Source: JAOBAU01 sp034667465 (GTDB lineage Bacteria; Acidobacteriota; Thermoanaerobaculia; Gp7-AA8). From it: a stretch of DNA of 64,000 bases. This document shows positions 8,934-18,900 of the stretch, in pieces; position 1 is the stretch's first letter; every line of letters starts with the position of its first letter. The notes under the pieces were generated by a model. That model searched no databases. It worked only from the letters and a program-made list of their open reading frames with translations, and was not told where the DNA came from. Made by a program: the position numbers and the translations under genes. The DNA lies in assembly GCA_034667465.1 (NCBI GenBank), contig JAXDJV010000025.1, forward strand, positions 1 to 64,000, written 5' to 3'.

Positions 8934-9767
8934 ATGCCGATTGCGCGTAGCGGAATCCTCTGGCGCCGCATCTTCGTCGTGCTCCTCATCGCGATCAGCG
9001 CCAGTTACTACTGGTACTGGTCGCATGAGTTTCCGCACGGCGGCTCGGCGTGGGGTCTCGGCTACGGCATCGCCGGCACGCTGCTCATCCTTCTGCTCGC
9101 TTTCTTCGGCATTCGCAAACGCTGGTATCGCTCGCGTTTCGGGACGCTCGAACAGTGGCTGCAATCGCACATCTACCTCGGCGTCCTCGTGCTCGTCGTG
9201 CTGTTCTTCCACACCGGCGGACGCTTCCACGATTCGATCGCGGTCGCAACGTTCGTACTCGTCGCGATCGTCGTCTTCAGCGGCATCGTCGGCGCCGTCC
9301 TTTACGTGACGATCCCTCGCCTGCTCACCGAAGTGCAGAGCGAGCTCACGGTCGACGAAATCTCCGAGCAGCTCAACGGGCTGGCGAAACAGATGGCGCG
9401 CATCGCCTCGGGACGCTCGGCCGCCTTTCAGCGGATCTACAACGAGCTCATTCGCGAGTCGACGCCGGGCTGGATGGCCGGCTGGCGACTCCTCCTCGCC
9501 AGCGGCCGCCGCAAGAAAGCGCAGACCGGCAACGAGTGGGCGCATCTCCTCGGCCTCGTGCCGAAAGATGAGCAGGACGAGCTGCGGCAGATGCTCGTCG
9601 TCTCACGCCAGCGCCGCGAACTGCTGATCCGCCTCGTCTATCAGCAGCGCTACAAAAACATCCTCGAGTTCTGGCTCTACGTCCACGTGCCGTTCACGAT
9701 CGCGCTGCTCGTCTTCGCGGTGATCCACGTCGTCGCGGTCTTCTATTACGGGAGAGTCGCGCAGTGA
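8934..9767 (+). CDS. Integral membrane cytochrome b-like protein
   Basis: 277 residues from the ATG at 8934 (a TTG lies one codon upstream). About five transmembrane helices: residues 9-28, 40-58, 78-97, 101-123 and 248-272. Histidines placed in helices (HIYLGVLVLVVLFFH at about 79-93, HVPFTIALLVFAVIH at about 252-266) suit bis-His b-heme ligation, as in cytochrome b561/ferric-reductase or formate-dehydrogenase gamma folds. A cytoplasmic loop of about 120 residues separates helices 4 and 5. It is the obvious membrane partner for the upstream four-cluster Fe-S protein (compare NrfC/NrfD or HybA/HybB pairs) and likely exchanges electrons with quinone. It overlaps the next gene by 4 nt (GTGA). 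The family name is not certain. Confidence 0.7.
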   Translation: MPIARSGILWRRIFVVLLIAISASYYWYWSHEFPHGGSAWGLGYGIAGTLLILLLAFFGIRKRWYRSRFGTLEQWLQSHIYLGVLVLVVLFFHTGGRFHDSIAVATFVLVAIVVFSGIVGAVLYVTIPRLLTEVQSELTVDEISEQLNGLAKQMARIASGRSAAFQRIYNELIRESTPGWMAGWRLLLASGRRKKAQTGNEWAHLLGLVPKDEQDELRQMLVVSRQRRELLIRLVYQQRYKNILEFWLYVHVPFTIALLVFAVIHVVAVFYYGRVAQ

Positions 9768-12073
9768 GCTTTCTGATTCAGCGCGTCGTCGGACGGGGGC
9801 TCACGCTCGGCGAGGTGCGCGGCGACGTGCTGCGCATCGGACGAGGAACGCAGCCGGAACTGCGATCCGACAATCCGGCGGTCGCGCTCGAACATGCAGT
9901 CATCGAAGGTGGCGCCGGCGGTTACTCGATCACCGATCGCGGCTCGATCACCGGCACGTACGTGAACGGCAAACCGGTCGAGACGCATCGCCTCGCGAAA
10001 GGCGACGTCATCGAGATCGGCGATCTCAAAATCGAAGTGCAGGGCGCCGATCCCGGCAAGCCGCTCTTCCTCCGCGTGTCGTCGACCGCCATCCGCATGC
10101 GCGCAGGAGCTGCGCGCGAAGAAGAAGAGGACGAAGACGACGCGCGGGTCGCCGGTCCCGCCGGCGGCGTCGTGAAAGCGACGAAGATCGATTTCGTCAG
10201 CGCCTATCGGCTGAAGCGTCCGTGGCTGACGAAAGTCTCGCTGATGGCGCTGCTCGTCCTCTTCGCGCTGGCGATCGTCGGCGAAGTGACGCGCCCCGAA
10301 AAACGAAAAGCGTTCATGCCCGGCGGCGTCTCGTCGGCGCACGCGCGCGCGAAAGGCCTGTCGATCGCCGAGAACTGCCACGCCTGTCACGATCCGTGGC
10401 GCGGAGTCACGCGCGCGAAGTGCAGCGAATGTCACGGCACCGCGACGCATGCGGAGAACGTCGCAGGCGAACAGGATTGCGCCGGCTGTCACACCGAACA
10501 TCGCGGCGCAGCGAAGCTCGCGCTGATCGCCGACGAAACCTGCGTCTCATGTCATCGCGCGATCGCCACGCGCATGAAGCAACCGAATCCGCGCGCGATC
10601 GCCGCGTACGCATCGATCACCTCGTTCGGCGACAAGCATCCCGAAATTGCCTGGCCGGCCGACAACGACACGCTGCGCTTCAATCACAAACTGCATCTTC
10701 GCGCCGGCGGCGTCTTCAACGGCGAAGGCCGGCGGCAGGAACTGGCGTGCGCCGATTGCCACAAGCTCGTCGAGGTCAAAGAAAAGTTCGATCCGGCGCC
10801 CCTCAAATTTGATGTGGCCTGCCGCAGCTGTCATCGACTGACGTTCGATCCGCGTTTCCCCGATGCGGAAGTGCCGCACGGCGCCGATCCCGGCCTCGTC
10901 TACGGCTTCATCCTGCAAACCTACGCGGGCAACCGCGACATCGCCGGCAAGTCGGCAGAAGAAGTGCGGCGCCTGCTCGGCTCGCGCGCGGTGTCGACGC
11001 CCGACGAGCGCGCGGTGCTCAACGCCGAGCAGGTCATCAAAACGAAATGCTCGCTCTGCCACGAGATCAGCCGCGTGCAGGGCAGACTCTCCGCGGCGAA
11101 GCCGGTCATTCCGACGCAGTGGCTGACGCACGCGAAGTTCTCGCACGGCCCCCATCGCAATCGTGCGTGTGAGACGTGTCACAACGCCGCGAGGACCAGC
11201 ACTATTACAAGCGAGGTGCTGATGCCGGCGCGCCAGACATGCGTCGAATGTCACGGCAGGGAAGCAGCGTCGGCGACTGCGAGCCGAAACTGCACTCTCT
11301 GTCACGCATATCATGAGCGAAAGAATTTGATGACCCGAGTGGCGCCGGCTGCACTCGCAGGAAGCGGTCAGGCGGTGCAGGCTGGATTCGGAGGCGGGGA
11401 CGGGATGCTCTCGACGATTTTGCTGGTAGCCATCATTCTTCTTTTGCTGATCGTGCTCGTGCCGGTCAGCCTGGCGCTCTATCAGCGCATGAAACCGGCG
11501 CCGCCGGAACGGGCGCCGCGCGCGCCGCAGGCGCCGATTCCTCCGATGCCGCCGCCCGGAGCGAAAGCGCCGAAGGTTCCGTCGATGAGCGCTGAATCGA
11601 TACCGGCGCCGGCCGCCGCGCCGCGCGCGTCCGCACCTTCTCCCGCCGCTCCTGCGCCGCCGCAAACGCCGGCGCAGTCAGCGCGCGCGGCGGCCGCGGA
11701 ATCGACGCAGATGATGCGCAAAGATGAAGCATCCGAGCCGGCGCCCGGCGCGACGGAGATGATGCAGTGGTTCGGCATGCTGCACTGCACGAGCGGTCCG
11801 CTCGATGGGCAGCGCTTCATCATCGAAGACGACGGTTTCTACATCGGCCGCGATGAGTCGCTTTCGAAAGTGGTCATTCCTGACAGCCGTATCTCCAAGC
11901 GCCATGTTCGGATCACACCGCGCAGTGGTAAGGTTTGGGCCATCGATCAGAATTCGACGAACGGCACCTTCCTCGGTAAGGAAGGGACCGAACGGATCAC
12001 CGAGGTGCAGTTGAAGCGCGGGGATACGTTGATTCTGGCTGATGGCGTGGCCACATTCGTCTACCAGATTTGA
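9764..12073 (+). CDS. FHA - TM - periplasmic decaheme c - TM - FHA protein
   Basis: 769 residues from a GTG overlapping the previous stop. N-terminal FHA domain (1-95: LRIGRG, ALEHAVIEG, GTYVNGK, with some key residues degenerate); acidic linker; TM helix about 154-174. Then a region with ten CXXCH c-heme sites: CHACH 205, CSECH 220, CAGCH 239, CVSCH 260, CADCH 329, CRSCH 353, CSLCH 429, CETCH 469, CVECH 493 and CTLCH 510. A second TM helix follows (about 549-573), then an Ala/Pro-rich linker and a canonical C-terminal FHA (about 675-769: YIGRDESL, SKRHVRI, NSTNGTF). Heme attachment requires the middle domain to be periplasmic, which puts both FHA domains in the cytoplasm. The protein would carry electrons from cytochrome b into the periplasm while reading Thr-phosphorylated partners inside. 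I know no characterised homologue. Confidence 0.88.
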   Translation: MSFLIQRVVGRGLTLGEVRGDVLRIGRGTQPELRSDNPAVALEHAVIEGGAGGYSITDRGSITGTYVNGKPVETHRLAKGDVIEIGDLKIEVQGADPGKPLFLRVSSTAIRMRAGAAREEEEDEDDARVAGPAGGVVKATKIDFVSAYRLKRPWLTKVSLMALLVLFALAIVGEVTRPEKRKAFMPGGVSSAHARAKGLSIAENCHACHDPWRGVTRAKCSECHGTATHAENVAGEQDCAGCHTEHRGAAKLALIADETCVSCHRAIATRMKQPNPRAIAAYASITSFGDKHPEIAWPADNDTLRFNHKLHLRAGGVFNGEGRRQELACADCHKLVEVKEKFDPAPLKFDVACRSCHRLTFDPRFPDAEVPHGADPGLVYGFILQTYAGNRDIAGKSAEEVRRLLGSRAVSTPDERAVLNAEQVIKTKCSLCHEISRVQGRLSAAKPVIPTQWLTHAKFSHGPHRNRACETCHNAARTSTITSEVLMPARQTCVECHGREAASATASRNCTLCHAYHERKNLMTRVAPAALAGSGQAVQAGFGGGDGMLSTILLVAIILLLLIVLVPVSLALYQRMKPAPPERAPRAPQAPIPPMPPPGAKAPKVPSMSAESIPAPAAAPRASAPSPAAPAPPQTPAQSARAAAAESTQMMRKDEASEPAPGATEMMQWFGMLHCTSGPLDGQRFIIEDDGFYIGRDESLSKVVIPDSRISKRHVRITPRSGKVWAIDQNSTNGTFLGKEGTERITEVQLKRGDTLILADGVATFVYQI

Positions 12074-12083
12074 GGTGAGCGTG

Positions 12084-13847
12084 ATGGGCAGGAATGCGAT
12101 CGTGATGGCGCTGCTGTTATCGGCGCGCCTTGTTTCCGCGCAGGAAGAGAACGCGACACCGCCGGTGGACGCGGGCGGCTGCGACATCATTCTGCCCGGC
12201 CCGCAACTCTGCAGCGACGGCGCCATCGGCGACGTCGGCCCGCAACAGTTCGCCGCGCTCTCCAAAGCCGACATCAACGCAATCGTCAACGCCGCCGCGT
12301 CGGCGCTGAACGTCAACACCGCCACGATCGCCATCGTCGATCGCGCCGGCCGCGCGCTGGCCGTCTTTCGTCAACCGGGTGCGAATCCGGCGAATGACGA
12401 TCTCGCGCTCGGCGTCGCACGCACCACCGCATTTTTCAGCAACAGCCAGGCGCCGCTCTCGTCGCGGACCATTCGCTTCATCAGCCAGGTGCACTTTCCG
12501 CCGGGCGTAATCAACGCGTCAGTCGGCGCGCTTTACGGAATCGAACAATCGAACCGCGGCTGCGATCTGAACGTCACCTGGAACACCGGCAAGTGCGTGC
12601 TGCGCGCGCGCTCGATCGACGCATCCGCGATCAGCGACAAACCGTGCAATGCGTTCGATGGCTCGGGCTGCGGCGCCGGACTCCTGACCGGAAAAATTCA
12701 GCCCGACGATGCGCCGTATCCGCAGCAGATCGACGATCGTCCCGTCCGCGCGGGCGGCATTCCGCTTTATCGAATCATCGCTCCCGGACTCGATCGCATC
12801 AAAGAAGGAATCGTCTCGAACGGACGTCTCCTCGGCGCGATCGGCGTGTGGGGCATCAACGGCGATCCGCAGCTCGAAGAATTCGCCGCGGTTACCGGCG
12901 CATTCGGCGGACTCGCCAGCGGTATCGTCCCGTTGCCTTCGTTCCCGCTGCCGGAACCGCAGAACGTCTTCATCGAAGGCTTCCGCCTTCCGTTCATCGG
13001 CTCCGATCAGAAGCTGAAGTTCAACGCCGACGGACTGCCGATCGGACTCGAGCAGCCGGAAGGAACATCGCCCGGCACAACGGCGGGCGCGTTCACCTTC
13101 GGACCGTTCGACGGCGGCTGCGCGCCGAACGGTTATCTCGTCGGACCGTTCGCCGGCAGCGGCGGGCTGTCGCAGAAAGACGTCGACGACATCGTGCAGC
13201 GCGCCATTGTCGCGTCGCGCCGCACGCGCGCGCAGGTTCGTCTGCCGCTCGGCCGCTACTCGCGCATGGTCATCACCGTCGCCGACACCGACGGCACGCT
13301 GCTCGCGCACTATCGAATGGAAGACGCGCTCTTCGATGCGGTCGACGTCGCGCCGGCGAAAGCGCGCAACATGGTCTACTTCAACAGCAGCGATCCGAAC
13401 GCGCGCAACGATCTTCCAGGCATACCGGCCGGCACGTTCGTCACCGGCCGCACGATCGGGTTCGGCTCGCAGCCGTTCTATCCGCCCGGCATCGACTCGA
13501 AGGTCTTCAAGCCCGCTCCCGGTCCGTGGTTTTCGCTCTACACGAAGAACGTGACGAATCTCTGCAGCCAGGGCTCGCAGGCTCCGAACAAAAACCAGAA
13601 CGGCATCGTCTTTTTCGGCGGCTCGACGCCGCTCGTGCGCGGCGGCAAGTTGATCGGCGGCCTCGGCGTCAGCGGCGACGGCATCGAGCAGGACGACTAC
13701 GTAACCTATCTCGCCGCGGGCGATCTCATCCCACCGAAAGACAAGTGGGCCGATCGCATCAAAATCGACGGCGCACGACTCCCCATGTTCAAGTTCCCCC
13801 GGCAACCGGAAGGTGTAACTGAATGCGGGGGGAAACCGTGCTCGTAA
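12084..13847 (+). CDS. Secreted protein with two GlcG/HbpS heme-binding-type domains
   Basis: 587 residues from ATG 12084, chosen because a signal peptide (MGRNAIVMALLLSARLVSAQ) begins there and a GAGGTGAG ribosome-binding site precedes it. Two copies of the GlcG/HbpS-like fold (PF03928) are visible. The first starts near LSKADINAIVNAAASALN with TIAIVDRAGRALAVFR. The second starts near LSQKDVDDIVQRAIVASRR with MVITVADTDGTLLAHYR. Each ends in a glycine-rich block (GAIGVWGINGD; GGLGVSGDGIEQDD). HbpS-type proteins bind heme or act as redox sensors; this one would be periplasmic or surface-exposed and may handle heme or a cofactor for the neighbouring cytochromes. The assignment to redox function is from context. 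It overlaps the following gene by about 25 nt. Confidence 0.75.
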   Translation: MGRNAIVMALLLSARLVSAQEENATPPVDAGGCDIILPGPQLCSDGAIGDVGPQQFAALSKADINAIVNAAASALNVNTATIAIVDRAGRALAVFRQPGANPANDDLALGVARTTAFFSNSQAPLSSRTIRFISQVHFPPGVINASVGALYGIEQSNRGCDLNVTWNTGKCVLRARSIDASAISDKPCNAFDGSGCGAGLLTGKIQPDDAPYPQQIDDRPVRAGGIPLYRIIAPGLDRIKEGIVSNGRLLGAIGVWGINGDPQLEEFAAVTGAFGGLASGIVPLPSFPLPEPQNVFIEGFRLPFIGSDQKLKFNADGLPIGLEQPEGTSPGTTAGAFTFGPFDGGCAPNGYLVGPFAGSGGLSQKDVDDIVQRAIVASRRTRAQVRLPLGRYSRMVITVADTDGTLLAHYRMEDALFDAVDVAPAKARNMVYFNSSDPNARNDLPGIPAGTFVTGRTIGFGSQPFYPPGIDSKVFKPAPGPWFSLYTKNVTNLCSQGSQAPNKNQNGIVFFGGSTPLVRGGKLIGGLGVSGDGIEQDDYVTYLAAGDLIPPKDKWADRIKIDGARLPMFKFPRQPEGVTECGGKPCS

Positions 13848-15829
13848 AACGCGCCGCGCTGATACTCCTGCTGTTCGTGGCCGCCCCGCTCTTCGCGGCG
13901 GACATCCACGTCAACGACGATCAGCCGATCTTCGTCAACACCATTCCATTCACCATCAGCGGCACGAGCACACTGCCGCCCGGCAGCGAGATCAACGTCG
14001 AGATCCCGAACATCATCCGCACCGCGACGCGCACGTCGCCGAGCGGTACCTGGCAGGTGACGATCTATCAGCCGATCACCACCGGCACGTACGACTTCAA
14101 CGTCACCTCAGGCGACGTGCGCACGACGCAACTCCTTCGCGTGCAGGTCGGCGACAACGTCGCGCGGCAGTCGCCGTTCGGCAACGCCATCATGTTCCAT
14201 CAGCCGCTGCTCGACGATCCGTCGAACTTCCAGCAGATGACGGATCGCTGGCGCATCGCGCCGCCGCCGTACGAGCTCGATGAAAATCCGCGCGGGCGCG
14301 CCATCGGAAAGAACGGCGCGACGCTCGATCCGTACAACAAGAACCTGCTCAAAGGCGATCTGCCGATTCACGGACAGGACTGGTTCCTCGTGCTGACCGG
14401 CATCTCCGACACGCTCGCCGAATCACGCACGCTGCCGACTCCGTCGAGCCCCAGCGCGGTCCGTCCGACCAGCATCACGTTCTTCGGCGACGACAATCAG
14501 AACTTCTTCGCCGAGAACGTCATCCTCTCCGCCGATCTCTTCCAGGGGAACACCGCTTTCCAGCCGATCAAACAACGCGTGAAGGCGACGATCATCGGCA
14601 ACTTCACCGATCTGCGCGTGCAGGAAAACGCGGTCGTGAAACCGGACGTGCGACGCGGCACCGAACGCCGCGACGGACGCGTGTCACTGCAGGAGCTCTT
14701 CTACGAACGGAAGCTGCGCGACCTCACCTCGAACTACGACATCGTCTCCGTTCGCGTCGGCTCGCAGCCGTTCACGAGCGATTTCCGCGGCTTCATCTTC
14801 GCCGACACGAACCTCGGCGTCCGCCTCTTCGGCAACTACGCGTCGAATCGTTTTCAGTACAACCTCGCGTACTTCGATCGTCTCGAGAAAGACACGAACA
14901 GCGGACTGAATACGTTCGAGCTGCGCGATCAGCAGGTCGCCATCGCCAACTTCTACTGGCAGGACTTTCTCGTCAAAGGCTTCACCGAAGAGTTCAGCAT
15001 TCATCACCTCCACGACGACGCCACGCTGAAGTACGACCGTAACGGAATCCTCGTTCGTCCCGCGCCGGTCGGCGTCTTTCAGCCGCACGAGATCGACGCG
15101 ACGTACGTCGGCGCCGCCGGCGTCGGCCACTTCGGACGCTTCAACATCGATCACGCGTTCTACTACGTCTTCGGACGCGACAGCCTCAATCCGATCGCCG
15201 GTCCCGATCCCCGTTTCCGCGAGAACGACGCGGTCTCGATTCGCGCCGGACTGGCGGCGCTCGAAGTGTCGTACGACCGCGACTGGTGGCGTCCGCGCCT
15301 CGGCATCTTCTACGCGAGCGGCGACCGCAATCCGCGCGACCGCCGCGCCACAGGTTTCGACGCCATCTTCGAATCGCAGAACTTCGCCGGCGGCGGCTTC
15401 AGCTTCTTCAACCGCCTCGGCATCCGCCTTCCGAATACCGGCGTCTCACTCGTCGAGCGCGGCAGCCTGCTCCCCGATCTGCGGTCGAGCAAAGATGAAG
15501 GTCAGCCGAACTTCGTCAATCCCGGCGTGCAACTCCTGACCGCCGGAGTCGACGTCGACGTCACGCCGCGACTCAAAGCGATCTTCACCGGCAACTACAT
15601 CCGCCTCGACAGCACGAAAACCGTCGAGCAGCTCCTCTTCCAGGGCGACATCGACCCGACGCTCGGCACCGACCTGAGCCTCGGCCTCCGCTATCGCCCG
15701 TTCCTGAACCAGAACTTCATCATCGTCGGCGGCGCCGCCGCCTTCATCCCCGGCCGCGGCTTCAACCAGATTTACGAGAGCCCGGGAACGCTGTATCACG
15801 TGTTTACGAATGTCATCCTGACCTTCTAA
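13823..15829 (+). CDS. Outer-membrane beta-barrel protein (putative porin partner of the cytochromes)
   Basis: 668 residues from ATG 13823 (GGAAGG 9 nt upstream). A GTG at 13838 behind GGGGGG is an alternative. The signal peptide is VKRAALILLLFVAAPLFA/A. An Ig-like beta domain (about 25-110) is followed by a long region of alternating aromatic/polar strands (NLGVRLFGNYASNRFQYNLAY and similar). The chain ends in VFTNVILTF, with the terminal Phe typical of BAM-assembled barrels. No heme motif. Placed between a periplasmic protein and a 10-heme cytochrome, it is a candidate for the sheath of a porin-cytochrome conduit, although I see no specific MtrB/PcoB signature. It could also simply be a channel for substrate. 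Confidence 0.75.
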   Translation: MRGETVLVKRAALILLLFVAAPLFAADIHVNDDQPIFVNTIPFTISGTSTLPPGSEINVEIPNIIRTATRTSPSGTWQVTIYQPITTGTYDFNVTSGDVRTTQLLRVQVGDNVARQSPFGNAIMFHQPLLDDPSNFQQMTDRWRIAPPPYELDENPRGRAIGKNGATLDPYNKNLLKGDLPIHGQDWFLVLTGISDTLAESRTLPTPSSPSAVRPTSITFFGDDNQNFFAENVILSADLFQGNTAFQPIKQRVKATIIGNFTDLRVQENAVVKPDVRRGTERRDGRVSLQELFYERKLRDLTSNYDIVSVRVGSQPFTSDFRGFIFADTNLGVRLFGNYASNRFQYNLAYFDRLEKDTNSGLNTFELRDQQVAIANFYWQDFLVKGFTEEFSIHHLHDDATLKYDRNGILVRPAPVGVFQPHEIDATYVGAAGVGHFGRFNIDHAFYYVFGRDSLNPIAGPDPRFRENDAVSIRAGLAALEVSYDRDWWRPRLGIFYASGDRNPRDRRATGFDAIFESQNFAGGGFSFFNRLGIRLPNTGVSLVERGSLLPDLRSSKDEGQPNFVNPGVQLLTAGVDVDVTPRLKAIFTGNYIRLDSTKTVEQLLFQGDIDPTLGTDLSLGLRYRPFLNQNFIIVGGAAAFIPGRGFNQIYESPGTLYHVFTNVILTF

Positions 15830-15836
15830 CCGGAAG

Positions 15837-15997
15837 GTGCTGAGTGCTGAGTTCAGAGTGCTGAGTCGAAGACAAACGAGGTCTCACTGATGCGAAAACT
15901 GATGCTCATAGCCGCCGCCGTCGTCGCCGCGTCGATTGCCGCCCAGACGACGCCCGAGCAGAGCTCTCAGCACTCAGCACTCAGCACTCAGCACTCG
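15837..15997. repeat. Inverted pair of CTCAGCACT repeats around a start codon
   Basis: Direct copies of GTGCTGA units occupy 15837-15865 and their inverse (CTCAGCACTCAGCAC repeated) occupies 15964-15997. A 15-nt arm is perfectly complementary, with about 100 nt between. The arms enclose the ribosome-binding site, ATG (15890) and signal peptide of the decaheme gene. The right arm is translated as SQHSALSTQHS. Confidence 0.8.
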
Positions 15998-18900
15998 TCT
16001 GAGGACTCGTGCGTTAACTGCCACAAAGGCATAGAACCGATGCACTCCTCGAACGCGGTGAGGCTGAGCTGCGTCGATTGCCACGGCGGCAACGCCACCG
16101 CCACGACCAAAATCGCCGCGCACGTCAAACCGCTTCATCCTGAAAAGTGGACCTCGTCTGCGAATCCGGAACGCTCTTACACCGCGCTGCTCCAGGAGTC
16201 GCCGGAGTTCGTGAAGTTCATCAATCCGGGCGATCTGCGAGTGGCGCCGGAGACGTGCGGCGGTTGTCATGCGAAGCAGGTCGCGGCCGTGCCGCGCAGC
16301 ACCATGACGACGAGCGCCGTCTTCTGGGCTGCAGTCGGTTACGCCAACGGCATCCTCGGACAGAAGACCGGCCTCCTCGGCGAAAGCTACGGCCGCGACG
16401 GATTGCCGCGCTCCATCAAACCGGCGTGGCCGCCGACTCCCGAACAGAAACTCGCCGGCGCGCTCGACATCCTCTATCCGCTGCCGCGCTGGGAGATCAT
16501 TCAGCCTGGCGAATACTTCCGCGCCTTCGAGCGCGGCGGCATCGCCAACGGAACGCAGCCGCCCGACCTCGGCAATCCCGAGACCGGCTCCGAAGCGGGC
16601 CGTCCCGACATTCGCCTCGGCAATCGCGGCCGCGGCACCGGTCTGCGCATCTCGCCCGGCCTCATCAACCTCCACAAGACGCGTCTCAACGATCCGCATC
16701 TCTCCTTCCTCGGCACCAACGATCATCCCGGAGATTACCGCTCGTCAGGCTGCAGCGCCTGTCACGTCGTCTACGCCAACGATCGCGATCCGCTCCACTC
16801 CGCGTCGTACGCCGCGTTCGGCAACGACGGCAAATCGCAGTCCGCCGATCCGACCATTCCGAAAAACGAAAAGGGACATCCGCTCACGCATCAATTCACG
16901 CGCGCGGTGCCGACGAGCCAGTGCATGTCGTGTCACATGCATCAGCCGAACTCGTTCGTGAACACCTACCTCGGCTACATCATGTGGGACGTCGAATCCG
17001 ACGCCGCGCTGATGTTCCCGCGCCAGCAGAAAAATCCAACCGAGGTCGAGAAACGCGCCAGCCTCGAACGCAATCCGGAAGGGGCCGCGGTGCGCGGACT
17101 CTGGACCGACACCAGCTTCCTCGAGAACGTCACGCGCGACGTCAATCCGAAAGCGAAGTCGACGCAGTTCGCCGACTATCACGGTCACGGCTGGAACTTC
17201 ATGGCCGTCTTCAAGCGCGATCGCAAAGGCTTCCTCCTCGACGCCAACGATCAAAAGGTGTCGTTCGACGATCCCGACAAGTTCCGCAAAGCCGTTCACC
17301 TGCGCGACATCCATCTCGAGAAAGGGATGCACTGCGCCGACTGCCACTTCTCGCAGGACGAACATGGCAACGGCCAGCTCTACGCCGAGTACGGCAACAC
17401 CATCGAGATCGAGTGTCAGGACTGCCACGGCACCGCGCAGAACTACTCGAACCTGCGCACCTCAGGTCCGGCCGCGCCGCCGGGAGGAACCGATCTCCTC
17501 CTCGGCACGACGCCGTTCGGCCAGCGCCGCTTCGTCTGGGTCAACGACAAGCTCTATCAGCGTTCGATGCTGAACAAAGACATGCAGTGGGAAGTGATCC
17601 AGACCAAAGACACGATCACCCCCGGCAACGAGCATTACAACGAGCGCTCGCGCTACGCGAAGACCGTGCAGCGCGGCGCGAACGCCGCGTGGGGCGACGC
17701 CGGCGATCCGACGAAACTCGCGCACAGCGACGCGAAGATGACCTGCTACTCGTGTCACACGTCGTGGATGACGTCGTGCTCCGGCTGCCATCTGCCGCAG
17801 GAGCAGAACGTGAAGAGCGCGACGCAGCACTACGAAGGGATCGACACGCGCAACTACGCGTCGTACAACCCGCAGGTCATCCGCACCGACACGTTCATGA
17901 TCGGCGTGAACGGCACGACGAAAGGTCATCGCCTCGCGCCCGTCCGCTCCTCGAGCGCGCTCGTGCTCAGCTCGACCAACGCGCTGCGCGATCGGATCTA
18001 CATCCAGCAGCCGCCGATCTCGTCGGCCGGATACAGCTCGCAGGCGTTCAACGCGCACGTACCGCACACCGTTCGCTCGCGCGAGACGCAGGGCTGCGGC
18101 AGCTGTCACGTCACGACGAACAACGACAACAACGCGTGGCTCGCACAGGCGCTGCTGCAGGGAACGAACTTCGTCAACTTCATCGGCCGCTACGCCTGGG
18201 TCGCCGAAGGCAACAAAGGATTCGAGGCGATCGCGGTCACCGGATGGGATGAACCGCAGGCGGTCATCGGCTCGTCGCTGCAGAAGATCGTCTATCCCGA
18301 CGACTACGCCGCGCATGAGAAGCGGAAGCTCGAGCTCGAAACCGTTCACGAACATCACGGCGAGCCGAGCGCGATTCAGATGCGCGGCGAATATCTCTTC
18401 ACCGCCGGTGAAGAAGGATTCGTCGTCTACGACATCGCCAACGTCGACAACAAAGACTTCTCGGAACGGATCACCAGCGCGCCGGTCTCGCCGCTCGGCC
18501 AGCGAACGTACGTGAAGACGAAAGAAGCGGCCGCGTTCGCGCTGCCGACGACGATGCCGATCGCGCCGGGCCGCAAGACTTCGCTGCTCGCGATGAACGA
18601 AGAGCAGCCGATGCATCCGCTCTATCGCTACGCATACATCGCCGATCGCGAAGAGGGATTGATCCTCGTAGACGTCACGACGCTGACCGACGGCAATCCG
18701 TCGAACAACTTCCTCGACCGCGCGAAGACGTTCAATCCCGATGAAGCGCTGAAAGGCGCGCAGTCGATCGCCATCGCCGGACGGTGGCTTTACATCGGCA
18801 CCGATCACGGACTCGTCGTCGTCGACGTCGACAAGCCGCTCGAGCCGCGCATCGTGGCGACGCTTCCCGAGATCGGGAAAGCGACCGGCATCGCCGTGCA

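Noticed and set aside
13823..15829. Naming the barrel as MtrB or a known porin-cytochrome porin
   Set aside because: Only the general barrel features and context support it; no family-specific motif was found.
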